Shown: positions 1-9,011 of the stretch, in pieces
Numbering within the stretch: position 1 is the first letter of the stretch
Layout of the letters: the number at the start of each line of letters is the position of its first letter
Assembly: GCF_019504385.1 (NCBI RefSeq)
Contig: NZ_CP080590.1
Location: 2,398,001-2,462,000 of the forward strand
DNA from: Devosia salina
Lineage (GTDB): Bacteria; Pseudomonadota; Alphaproteobacteria; Rhizobiales; Devosiaceae
Direction: 5' to 3'
Length of the DNA: 64,000 bases
Program-made: the position numbers and the translations under genes
The notes under the pieces: model-generated
What the model was told of the DNA's origin: nothing
Seen by the model: the letters and a program-made list of their open reading frames with translations, nothing else
The model's database searches: none

Positions 1-966
<966 letters not shown>

Positions 967-980
<14 letters not shown>

Positions 981-1290
981 GCCCGTCTTCACCTAAGTGC
1001 TGGCGATCAAACGCCTGCCCGTTGAGAGAGAGGGGAGCGGTGGGGCCCGCCGCCCTGATGCGTTCGCGCAGGCGCTTCGGCACGATGCGGCCCTCCACCT
1101 GCTCAACTTCTTCGATTTCGAGGCTGATGATCCGGCCCGAGGCCTTGGTGGCCGCCAGCGCGCCGTCCTGCTCGGCCTTGTCCTCCTTGGAGAACAGCCG
1201 CGCCGCCTGCAGGTCCTCGACCCAGTTGCCCGCTCCGTCGAGATAGACGGTGGCGCCCGAGATCAGCTCATTGCCCGTCAGAATTTCCAT
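967..1290 (-). CDS. DUF2849 family protein between cysG and cysI
   Basis: A 107-residue protein starting MEILTGNELISG. It matches the small DUF2849 family that alphaproteobacteria carry inside sulfite-reductase operons. No catalytic motif is evident; a VYLDGAGNWVEDL segment is followed by an acidic/basic alternating region. Its start lies 2 bp after the cysG stop and its end overlaps the cysI start by 14 bp, so translation is probably coupled. The biochemical role is unknown; context suggests an accessory function in sulfite reduction or siroheme delivery. Confidence 0.85.
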
Positions 1291-1292
1291 GG

Positions 1293-2666
1293 TCACGCTA
1301 CCTTGAAACTGTTCGTTGCCGCCGCTGCGGCCGCCTCGGCCCAGTCGCCCTCGGCCACCGCCTTGCCAACCAGGATGACGGCCGGGCCATCGACGAAATC
1401 GACAGCACCATTGGCGAGCCCGCCCAGCGTCCCGGCATAGGCTGTGCTGTCCGACCGCCCGGCATTGACCACGATACCGACCGGCAGATCCGGTGCCGCG
1501 CCATGCGCCAACAGCCGGCCGGCCACGTCGGCCGAAATCGCCTTGCCCATATAGAGCGCCAGGGTCAGGCCCGATTGCGAGAGAGCGGCCCAATGGGCCA
1601 GATCGCTGTCTTCGGCGCCATGCGCCGTGGCGACCACGAAGCCGCTCGACACCTTGCGCAGCGTCACCGGCGTCGCCGTATCGGCAGCCGCCGCCAATGC
1701 CGCGCTGACGCCCGGCACGATCTCATAGGCAAGCCCGGCCTTGCGCAGGGCCGCAATTTCCTCGCCCGCGCGCCCGAAGATCATCGGGTCGCCGGACTTG
1801 AGCCGCGCGACCTTCTTGCCCTCACCGGCCAGCCGCACGATCAGCGTATTGATCTGCGCCTGCGAGAAGGAGTGGTGTCCGCGCGTCTTGCCGACGCAAA
1901 TCTGCTCCGCATCGCGCCGGCCCATCTCGACCACGGCGGCGGGCACGAGCTGGTCATGCACGATGACATCGGCCTGCTGCAGCAGCCGCTGCGCACGCAG
2001 GGTCAGGAGGTCTTCGGCGCCGGGGCCGGCCCCGATCAGCCAGACCACGCCCTGCCCCGCGCCATTGGCCACATGGGCGTCCAGCAGCTTTTCGGCACTG
2101 GCAGCATCCATGCCCGGACGGGTCACCAGGTCTTCGTAATAGCGGCGACGGGCAGCACCATCATGAATCAGGCTCTCAACCTTGTGGCGCAAACCACCCG
2201 CAAGACTCGCGATTTTGCCAATCCCGGGCGACAGCAGCGCCTCGATCTGCGCCCGCACCAGCCGCGCCAGCACCGGCGCATCGCCCTCGGTGGAGATCGC
2301 CACCGTCAGCGGCGCGCGCTCGACAATCGAGGGCGTGTAGAAATCGCATTCACCCGGCACGTCGACGACATTGAGCGGGATGCCCAGGCGCCGCGCTTCC
2401 GACTTGGCCAGCTCTGCGTCTTCACCCTCTTCGGCCACGAAAACAAGAGCCGCGCCGGCTACATCATCAGCGCGAATGGCGCGCTCGAACACAGTCGCCG
2501 GAAAGGCTGAAAAGTCAGCTTCGATGTGGGGGGAATAAATCTCTATCGAAGCAGTCGTCTTAGAGACCAATCGGACCTTGTTCAGGGCTTCGTCGGTGCC
2601 GCCGACGATGATGATGCGCTTGCCCCTGACCTTGAAGCTCAACGGAAATGTGTTGAGAAGTCCCAT
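1293..2666 (-). CDS. cysG: Siroheme synthase, fused trifunctional CysG
   Basis: A 457-residue fusion. The N-terminal ~200 residues are the precorrin-2 dehydrogenase/ferrochelatase module (VGGTDEAL nucleotide-binding turn, then STEGDAPVLARLVRAQIE). The C-terminal ~250 residues are uroporphyrinogen-III C-methyltransferase (VWLIGAGPGAEDLLTLRA, VARLKSGDPMIFGRAGEE, YEIVPGVSAA). It converts uroporphyrinogen III to siroheme for the CysI protein encoded downstream. The start MGLLNTFPL is chosen because it aligns with the family. The frame stays open upstream to 2828, but that extension is low-complexity and unlike CysG. The glycine-rich turn reads GGTDEA rather than the usual GGGxVA. Confidence 0.92.
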   Translation of the reverse strand: MGLLNTFPLSFKVRGKRIIIVGGTDEALNKVRLVSKTTASIEIYSPHIEADFSAFPATVFERAIRADDVAGAALVFVAEEGEDAELAKSEARRLGIPLNVVDVPGECDFYTPSIVERAPLTVAISTEGDAPVLARLVRAQIEALLSPGIGKIASLAGGLRHKVESLIHDGAARRRYYEDLVTRPGMDAASAEKLLDAHVANGAGQGVVWLIGAGPGAEDLLTLRAQRLLQQADVIVHDQLVPAAVVEMGRRDAEQICVGKTRGHHSFSQAQINTLIVRLAGEGKKVARLKSGDPMIFGRAGEEIAALRKAGLAYEIVPGVSAALAAAADTATPVTLRKVSSGFVVATAHGAEDSDLAHWAALSQSGLTLALYMGKAISADVAGRLLAHGAAPDLPVGIVVNAGRSDSTAYAGTLGGLANGAVDFVDGPAVILVGKAVAEGDWAEAAAAAATNSFKVA

Positions 2667-2894
2667 AGTCGTCCTGTTCGAGAGAATGCCGGAAAATAAT
2701 CCAAACCCGCCCGGCCCGACAATGCCTTGAAAATCAATAGCTTTTATATTTCCCTTCGGGGTCCGCGCTTGGAAATCCCAAGGCGCTCCCGGCCCCGCTG
2801 CCGCCAAATGAATCTTCGCCGGCGCCACCGATAGAATTATTTGCCCGGAGTGGCGTAATCTCCGCCGGCTTCATATCCCGAGGGGACCGCTCTC

Positions 2895-3347
2895 ATGCCA
2901 CCTCTGCCCATGCGCAGCCTCGCAATGGTTCTCGCCGTCCTTGGCATGGCCATTGGCCCGTCCAGCGCCATGGCGCCGATGCTGCGACCTGCGGCCAGTA
3001 GCGCAGTGCCCCCAGGTCAGGCCGCCCCCTTTGTCGGCGCCTGGTCCATGACCCTTCCCACGCGGGAGGCCAGCGAGGGCGACGCCATCTTGGTCACCTG
3101 CGCCGCGCCGATCCATATCGAGCAGGCCAATCCGACGCACATCTTCTATCTGGGCCCGGACCAGGCAGAAGCTGATGCGGCCATCTCATTGATCCCATCC
3201 GGCGACAGCACGAATTGGGAGCCCATCGCCGGCGGTCCGAGCTACGTATCCATCTGGGTCACGCCCGACAGCTTCTATCTCTACGATGCCGTCAGCGAGG
3301 GCGAGCCCGACTGGGCCCTGCCCTATATCTACAATCGCTGTCTCTGA
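2895..3347 (+). CDS. Small exported protein, function unknown
   Basis: A 150-residue protein with an N-terminal signal peptide (MRSLAMVLAVLGMAIGPSSAMA; cleavage likely near residue 26). The mature part is short and acidic, with two Cys residues (TCAAP and the NRCL end) that could form a disulfide. The ending ADWALPYIYNRC-like stretch resembles small periplasmic proteins found around it at 58.7 kb, but no family was recognised. It is divergent from cysG and abuts the ferredoxin gene convergently with zero spacing. Confidence 0.7.
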   Translation: MPPLPMRSLAMVLAVLGMAIGPSSAMAPMLRPAASSAVPPGQAAPFVGAWSMTLPTREASEGDAILVTCAAPIHIEQANPTHIFYLGPDQAEADAAISLIPSGDSTNWEPIAGGPSYVSIWVTPDSFYLYDAVSEGEPDWALPYIYNRCL

Positions 3348-3668
3348 TCAGCCCTGGCGGCTGGGCACGCGTACCACCAGCCCGTCCAGCGCGTCGCGCA
3401 CCTTGATCTGGCAGGAGAGCCGGCTGTTCTCGCGCACGTCGAAGGCGAAATCGAGCATGTCCTCTTCCATCGTCGAAGGGCCGCCGACCACCTCGCGCCA
3501 GTCCTCGTCCACATAGACGTGGCAGGTCGCGCAGGTGCAGGCCCCGCCGCATTCGGCAACGATCCCCGGCACCGCGTTCATGATCGCGGTCTCCATCACG
3601 GTCGAACCATTTTCCGCTTCGGTTTCAATGCGTTCGCCGTCATTGGTGATATAGGTGATCTTGGTCAT
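3348..3668 (-). CDS. [2Fe-2S] ferredoxin, adrenodoxin type
   Basis: A 106-residue plant/vertebrate-type [2Fe-2S] ferredoxin, a soluble cytoplasmic electron carrier. Cluster ligands are visible as CGGACTCATC (CX5CX2C) and a later RLSCQIKV cysteine. The fold signature MTKITYITNDGERIE and the acidic EEDMLDFAFDV interaction helix fit the adrenodoxin/Fdx6 group that serves P450 enzymes or cluster assembly. The start MTKITY is used because the longer frame to 3902 lacks family similarity. It ends directly against the convergent gene at 2895-3347, and no partner reductase is adjacent. Confidence 0.9.
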   Translation of the reverse strand: MTKITYITNDGERIETEAENGSTVMETAIMNAVPGIVAECGGACTCATCHVYVDEDWREVVGGPSTMEEDMLDFAFDVRENSRLSCQIKVRDALDGLVVRVPSRQG

Positions 3669-3825
3669 GGTCGTCCTTGCTGCACCGTCCCGGATATAGC
3701 GGCAGCCGCCCGGCCTCGCAAGGGAGGCCCGCCTTTCCGATTTGTCACGCAGATGTCTGCAAATTAAGTCGCGGGCGGCGCAATCGACCTGCACTGTGGA
3801 TGGCAAAACGGTGAGGAGAAGCACA

Positions 3826-4701
3826 ATGTTCACATCCACACGGACCATACAGCGCGTTCGACCGGCCATCGCGACGCTCGTCTTCGCTCTTGGGACAGCC
3901 AATGGCAGCGCCCACGACCTGCCCCTTGGCGATGGCAGGATTTCAACCTCACCCAGACAAGGCTATGTCTATTCCTGCCAGACCCGTTTCCCCGCCAACG
4001 GCGTCGGCGCCCAGGCCAGCGGTGCCTGGCTCGACGAAGCCTCGGGCACCTGGGACCCCGACCTCAAGCCAATCGTGGACGGGTCGGTGAAATGGCCCAG
4101 CGAGATCACACTGTCGGTAGAAGGAACCCAGCGCATTGTCCGCGGCAACGGCTTGCCCGATCATGCCACCGGGACATTTCCCGTCAGCCGCTCTGACGAC
4201 GCCTATCGATATGACCGCAATCCCAACAGCATCACTGCACAGAGTGTTCTTCTGCGCCTGGATGTCACGCCGAGCCTGGCCAACACGCCAAGCTGCGTCC
4301 CAATGGGCATGATCGGTTTTGCACTCTCCGGCGCGGCCATCTACAACGCGCTGGACGCTAAGGGCGATGACGCGCCGGCCCATGAGATTCAGGATGGTTG
4401 CAATGGCCACCCCGAGCGGCAGGGCGAATATCACTACCACAACTACTCGGACTGTTTCGTAGATGCGCGCTCAGGCCCGGATGGGCACAGCGACCTCATC
4501 GGCCATGCACTCGATGGCTTCGGTCTCTATGGCAAGTATGAGAGCACCGGCGACGAGCTCTCCACCGACGACCTCGACGCATGCCACGGCCATACGGGCC
4601 CTATCGAATGGGACGGCAAGGTGGTGGAAATGTACCACTACCATTTCACCGAGGACTATCCCTATACGCTCGGCTGCTTTGCCGGCCGCGTAACCCAATA
4701 A
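3826..4701 (+). CDS. Exported YHYH-domain protein
   Basis: A 291-residue protein with a signal-peptide-like N-terminus (RPAIATLVFALGTANGSAHD). It carries the YHYH signature twice: GEYHYHNYSDC and VEMYHYHFTEDYPYTLGC. It also has the conserved segment PMGMIGFALSGAAIYNALDAKGD, so it belongs to the YHYH family of secreted proteins of unknown function. His clusters and paired cysteines suggest metal binding in the periplasm (inference). The start ATG at 3826 follows a good Shine-Dalgarno sequence (GAGGAGAA); an upstream in-frame ATG at 3742 is less plausible. It is monocistronic, with the ferredoxin divergent. Confidence 0.85.
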   Translation: MFTSTRTIQRVRPAIATLVFALGTANGSAHDLPLGDGRISTSPRQGYVYSCQTRFPANGVGAQASGAWLDEASGTWDPDLKPIVDGSVKWPSEITLSVEGTQRIVRGNGLPDHATGTFPVSRSDDAYRYDRNPNSITAQSVLLRLDVTPSLANTPSCVPMGMIGFALSGAAIYNALDAKGDDAPAHEIQDGCNGHPERQGEYHYHNYSDCFVDARSGPDGHSDLIGHALDGFGLYGKYESTGDELSTDDLDACHGHTGPIEWDGKVVEMYHYHFTEDYPYTLGCFAGRVTQ

Positions 4702-4703
4702 GC

Positions 4704-5876
4704 CTACAGGCCGAGCAGCCCTTCCAGATAGTGCTGCTTGATCCCGAACATGGCCTTGACCGCCGCAATGCGGTCGAGCGCTGCCTGGCGTGAACCGGCA
4801 TTGCCCTTCTGCGCGACGATCAGGTTGTTCTTGGGCGTATGCGCGTCCGAGACGAACTCGAACACCTTGGTGCGATAGCCGCTGGCTTCGAGCAACAGCG
4901 CCCGCAGCCCATCGGTGACCATTTCGGCCTGCTTTTCCATGAACGTGCCATGGCGCAACAGGAAATCGAGACGATCATCGGCCGTGCCCGCCTCGATCTG
5001 TCGCCTGATCTGCTTGTGGCAACAGGGGGCTACGGCAATCAGCCCGGCTCCCGCCTTGATGCCCTGATAGATGGCGTCGTCGGTTGCCGTGTCGCAGGCA
5101 TGCAGCGCGATCACCGCATCGGCGCCGGAAGCGTCATAGTCGAGGATTGAACCGGCTTCGAACCGCAAACCGCCAAAACCACTCTTCGCCGCCAGGGCAT
5201 TGCCAGCTTCAACCAACGCCGGACGCAGTTCGACGCCAATGATTTCAGCATCTTGGCCCGCCCGGTTGGCGAGATAGTCATAGAGCGCGAAATCGAGATA
5301 CCCCTTGCCCGCGCCCATATCGACGATGCGCGGATTCTCTGCCTTAAGTTGCTGAATCAGCGGGGCAAAGATCTCGACCATCTTGTTGATCTGGCGGAAC
5401 TTGTCCTGCGCGTCATTGCGGACCTGCCCATCCTTGCCGGTGATACCGAGCGCCTGCAGCCAGATCGAGGATGTATCGGTCAGCGCGCGGTTCTTGGCCC
5501 TGTCATGGCTGGCTTCGACCGCCTCCCGGCCTGCAACGTCGCTGCGTTTCAACCGCTGCTTGTCGCCCTGTCGCTCGAACTGCAGGTCGAAGCCCGTCGT
5601 TTCCAGCCGCGCGCTGCGATAATGCTCGGTCAGCCCTTCCGAAAGAAAAGCGGCGGCTTCCTCCGGCGTCAGGTTCTTGGTGATGTCCCGTGTCTTGTAG
5701 CGGAAGACGAGGCTGAGGCGCTCGCCAGCCTTGATCGCGACCTTGCGCCCTTCGACCGATTTCAGGTCCGCCTCGGGGCCATGATAGCCGCCCAGCTTCA
5801 GCCGCACCATGGAGCCATCGGCAAAGGCATTGCCGAACGCCGTCACGAATTCGGCGATGCGATCGGGTGCGCTCAA
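4704..5876 (-). CDS. Class I SAM-dependent methyltransferase
   Basis: A 390-residue protein with a SAM-binding motif in the middle (NPRIVDMGAGKGYLDFALYDYL), then IIGVELRP and a DAVIALHACDTATDDAI acidic loop, followed by APCCHKQIR. It resembles the SAM-methyltransferase group with a CCH motif (pfam Methyltransf_32 type) likely to act on RNA; the substrate is unknown. The likely start is the TTG complementary to 5874-5876. It overlaps the prfC stop as TTGA and is preceded by AAGGAA, giving MSAPDRIAEF. This places it in a two-gene operon with prfC, both linked to translation. Confidence 0.85.
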   Translation of the reverse strand: MSAPDRIAEFVTAFGNAFADGSMVRLKLGGYHGPEADLKSVEGRKVAIKAGERLSLVFRYKTRDITKNLTPEEAAAFLSEGLTEHYRSARLETTGFDLQFERQGDKQRLKRSDVAGREAVEASHDRAKNRALTDTSSIWLQALGITGKDGQVRNDAQDKFRQINKMVEIFAPLIQQLKAENPRIVDMGAGKGYLDFALYDYLANRAGQDAEIIGVELRPALVEAGNALAAKSGFGGLRFEAGSILDYDASGADAVIALHACDTATDDAIYQGIKAGAGLIAVAPCCHKQIRRQIEAGTADDRLDFLLRHGTFMEKQAEMVTDGLRALLLEASGYRTKVFEFVSDAHTPKNNLIVAQKGNAGSRQAALDRIAAVKAMFGIKQHYLEGLLGL

Positions 5877-7474
5877 TGCCGTTCCTTGGTGGTCAGGAAC
5901 CGGATTTTCGGCCAGTCCTGCTTGGCCCGGTCCGCCCACCACGCATTCTGCGCCAGGAAAACCGGCGCCTCGGCGCGGTCCTCGGCCATGTTGACCTTCT
6001 GGGCGGCAATGAAGCGCTTCAATTCGTCTGGATCATCGCTCTCGACCCAGCGCGCCACTTCAAAGCCCATGCTTTCGAAGGTGATCGGCACGCCATATTC
6101 CTTGGCGACACGGGCCGACAGCACTTCGAGCTGCAACTGACCCACCACGCCAACGATCCAGTCGGCGCCCACCATGCGCCGGAACACCTGCGTCACGCCC
6201 TCTTCGGCCAGATCGGATAGCGCCTTGGCCATCTGCTTGGTCTTCATCGCATCAGTCAGCCGCACCCGGCGGATGATTTCCGGCGCAAAGTTCGGGATGC
6301 CCGTGACGTTGATATTGGCGCCTTCCGTCAGCGTGTCGCCCACCGACAGCGTGCCGTGATTGGGAATGCCGACAATGTCGCCAGCCACGGCCTCCTCGGC
6401 CAGCTCGCGATTATTGCCGAAGAAGAACATCGGGTTGGAGACGGCCATGTCCTTGCCCGAGCGCACGTTCTTCAAACGCATGCCACGCTCGAACTTGCCC
6501 GAGCACAGCCGCACAAAGGCGATGCGGTCGCGGTGATTGGCATCCATATTGGCCTGCACCTTGAACACGAAGCCGGTGACCTTCTTGTCCGATGGCGGGA
6601 TGGGCGCGGGCAGCGCTGGCTGCGGCCGCGGCTCCGGACCCCAGTCACCCAGCGTGCGCAGCAGTTCAGCCACCGAGACGCCCTTGAGCGCCGAGCCGAA
6701 CAGCACGGGGCTCAGATGTCCCTCGTGGAAGGTCTTCAAATCGAAGCCCGGCAGCATGGCCTGCGCCATTTCGAGCGTTTCGAGCGCCGTCATGAAGACC
6801 GGATTATCCACCAGCTCGTCCACCTCGAGCAGGTCTTCCAGCGCCTCGAACTCGGCAATGGTCTTGCCCTGCGGATTGAGCACCCGCTTTTCCACCAGGT
6901 CGATATAGCCGCCGAAATCGACGCCCTGCCCGATCGGCCAGAGCACCGGCGTCAGGTCGAGCGCCAGCTTGCTCTGGATTTCATCGATCAGGTCGAGCGG
7001 GCTCTGGCCCTCGCGGTCCACCTTGTTGATGAAGGTGATGATCGGAATGTCGCGCAGGCGGCACACTTCGAACAGCTTCAGCGTCTGGCTCTCGATGCCC
7101 TTGGCGGCGTCGATCACCATGATGGCCGCGTCCACGGCGGTCAGCGTACGATAGGTGTCCTCGGAAAAGTCCGAGTGCCCCGGCGTGTCGAGCAGGTTCA
7201 GCGTCAGCCCGTCATAGTCGAAGGTCATCACCGACGAGGTGATGGAAATGCCGCGCTGCTGTTCCATCTCCATCCAGTCCGACCGGGTCGAGCGCGCGCC
7301 GGCCTTGCCGCGCACCGCGCCGGCCTGCTGGATGGCGCCAGCGGCGGCGAGCAGGCGCTCGGTCAGCGTGGTCTTGCCCGCATCCGGGTGCGAAATGATC
7401 GCAAACGTGCGGCGCAGGCGATAGGGTTCGGCGGTGGGCCGGGGTGAAACCTCGGCAACATTGGACAGGGACAT
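5873..7474 (-). CDS. prfC: Peptide chain release factor 3
   Basis: A 533-residue translational GTPase that recycles RF1/RF2 after termination. G1 (SHPDAGKTT), G2/G3 (RGISITSSV, DTPGHSDFSEDTYRTL), G4 (FINKVDRE) and the RF3-specific C-terminal domain (MVGADWIVGVVGQLQLEVL) are all present. The start MSLSNVAEV gives the usual RF3 length; an in-frame ATG 33 nt upstream (7507) cannot be excluded. Its stop overlaps the TTG start of the methyltransferase gene. Confidence 0.95.
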   Translation of the reverse strand: MSLSNVAEVSPRPTAEPYRLRRTFAIISHPDAGKTTLTERLLAAAGAIQQAGAVRGKAGARSTRSDWMEMEQQRGISITSSVMTFDYDGLTLNLLDTPGHSDFSEDTYRTLTAVDAAIMVIDAAKGIESQTLKLFEVCRLRDIPIITFINKVDREGQSPLDLIDEIQSKLALDLTPVLWPIGQGVDFGGYIDLVEKRVLNPQGKTIAEFEALEDLLEVDELVDNPVFMTALETLEMAQAMLPGFDLKTFHEGHLSPVLFGSALKGVSVAELLRTLGDWGPEPRPQPALPAPIPPSDKKVTGFVFKVQANMDANHRDRIAFVRLCSGKFERGMRLKNVRSGKDMAVSNPMFFFGNNRELAEEAVAGDIVGIPNHGTLSVGDTLTEGANINVTGIPNFAPEIIRRVRLTDAMKTKQMAKALSDLAEEGVTQVFRRMVGADWIVGVVGQLQLEVLSARVAKEYGVPITFESMGFEVARWVESDDPDELKRFIAAQKVNMAEDRAEAPVFLAQNAWWADRAKQDWPKIRFLTTKERH

Positions 7475-7611
7475 GGATTCTGCTGAGTAGTTCGGCCGGT
7501 GCGACATGCCACGCGGCCCGATGTCATTTGGGCGCTCTATAGGCGAAACACAAGCATGCGGTCAAACCGCGCACCAGCGAAACGCTGGTCGTGGCACCGC
7601 TGGACAGGTCT

Positions 7612-8112
7612 TCAGCGCACAAACGTATTCCTGACCCTGACCGAGTTGAGCATGTATCCGGTCCAGATGGCGATGCCCAGCAAAGCGCCCACCAATGTTC
7701 GTCCGTTGCCATCGCCCCAGAAGCTGACCCCAGATGCTTCGTAGTAGTCGCGGAACGCGTTTTGGGTCAGTGCGAACGCCATCAGCATCCAGATCAAGTT
7801 CACAACCTGCCAGGCAATGAACGCGCCGGGGAATACCTTCTTCCGTTTGAAAAACAGCACCAGCAAGCCGATTGGTGCGACCCCGATCACGACAGCCTGT
7901 GCCAATTCAAATCGCACTGCGAATGCCTGCTGAGTGGTCAGGACGTATCCCGGTCCGAGAACATCGAGAGAGTTCAGAACGACAATCGCGTTGGCGACTG
8001 GCGATGCAAGCATGCCAATCAAGGGCAGGATGAGCCACCCTCCGAGCCCGGTCGGCCCCTTGGCCATCGCGGCCTGATAATCGCGAGCGCGCAGTTGTTC
8101 CAAGGTCGGCAT
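7612..8112 (-). CDS. DUF2569-like membrane protein
   Basis: A 166-residue protein with four predicted membrane segments: GGWLILPLIGMLASPV, LAQAVVIGVAPIGLLVLFF, FIAWQVVNLIWMLMAFAL and TLVGALLGIAIWTGYML. The GLGGWLILPLIG opening and the ending RVRNTFVR are typical of DUF2569 proteins, whose function is unknown. The start MPTLEQL follows GGGGGACAA. It stands alone between prfC and the hpt gene. Confidence 0.8.
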   Translation of the reverse strand: MPTLEQLRARDYQAAMAKGPTGLGGWLILPLIGMLASPVANAIVVLNSLDVLGPGYVLTTQQAFAVRFELAQAVVIGVAPIGLLVLFFKRKKVFPGAFIAWQVVNLIWMLMAFALTQNAFRDYYEASGVSFWGDGNGRTLVGALLGIAIWTGYMLNSVRVRNTFVR

Positions 8113-8262
8113 TTGTCCCCCGATGCGCGACCATTTTTGTTTTGAAGGCAACTGCTTGGGCCGCGTGCGAGAGATACACGACGGTGATAGCTATGCCAAT
8201 CCGCACGCAAGATGCCGGGACATTAGGACGGCTGCGTCGTTTGGGCGCGATCAGCCCTCGCC

Positions 8263-8655
8263 TCAGGCCTCTTCGCTATTGGCCAGCATCCGCGCAATGA
8301 AGTCGCGGACTTCCTCGACGGCCATGCCGAGGTCGTCGATCTTTTCAGCCTTGAGCGGACGGCCGGCCTGCAGGTCCTTTTCCAGCGCCGCAGCGAGATC
8401 GGAGACACCCCAGGCGCCCACGCCCGCCGACGCGCCCTTGATGGAATGGAGGTTGATGGCCAGGTCGTCGAACGCCGTCGCCAGCTTCAGCCGGCCGAAA
8501 TAGGTGGAAAGCGTCGTGTCGAACAGGCGCAGGATTTCGAGCTCGAGATTCTCGTCGCCCAGGCACTGCTTGGCCAGATGCACCAGGTCCACCGGCCGCA
8601 TGGGCCGCTTCTGGATTTCGGGAAGCGCGGCTTCGACAACTGCTCTCTGCGCCAT
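8263..8655 (-). CDS. Hpt domain phosphotransfer protein
   Basis: A 130-residue histidine phosphotransfer protein made almost entirely of one Hpt four-helix bundle. The phosphoryl-accepting His is H70 in INLHSIKGASAGVGA, followed by the LAAALEKDLQ helix. It would relay phosphate between a hybrid histidine kinase and a response regulator in the cytoplasm; the partners are not in this window. It is divergent from the giant growth-pole-ring-like gene across a 356-bp intergenic region, which suggests shared regulation and perhaps a cell-cycle or polarity role (inference). Confidence 0.88.
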   Translation of the reverse strand: MAQRAVVEAALPEIQKRPMRPVDLVHLAKQCLGDENLELEILRLFDTTLSTYFGRLKLATAFDDLAINLHSIKGASAGVGAWGVSDLAAALEKDLQAGRPLKAEKIDDLGMAVEEVRDFIARMLANSEEA

Positions 8656-9011
8656 TCTGGCTGCTCCTGGCTCGACCAGGAACCGGAAAACGCCGGTCCC
8701 TGTGCACAAGCCTAAAGCGGAGGGCGTGAACAGGGGATTAAGCCACATCTTTGCCTTTGTTTGCCCGTCCATTCGTTAACGTTTCCCACCCAAAAATTAA
8801 CCTTTGGGTAAGAAACCGTTCGGTTTGCATAAAATTGAATGTATGAATGAGCTTTGAACCAGCGCGCGGCGGCGAGGGTTGGGGGGACAATGCAGAGCAT
8901 TTGCATCGAATTGTCCTGGTTTGGCGACCGGCCCGGAAAGGGCCCATGCGCCATGACTGCTCGTAATGTCCGCCGAGTTGCTGCAGTGCCGACGCGAGAG
9001 TTGTAAAGAGT
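8656..9011. promoter_or_regulatory. Divergent intergenic region hpt / giant gene, CtrA-like half-site pair
   Basis: A 356-bp divergent promoter region, noticeably more AT-rich than its surroundings at 8770-8860. It holds TTAA at 8797-8800 and GTAA at 8808-8811, separated by seven bases. That is one mismatch from the TTAA-N7-TTAA box bound by the alphaproteobacterial cell-cycle regulator CtrA. A further GTTAAC lies at 8775-8780. No ORF of note occurs here. CtrA control is inference from the motif and the polarity-type neighbour gene. Confidence 0.35.

Noticed and set aside
2667..2894. Riboswitch upstream of cysG
   Set aside because: No match to a SAM-II, cobalamin or other riboswitch consensus could be made by eye.
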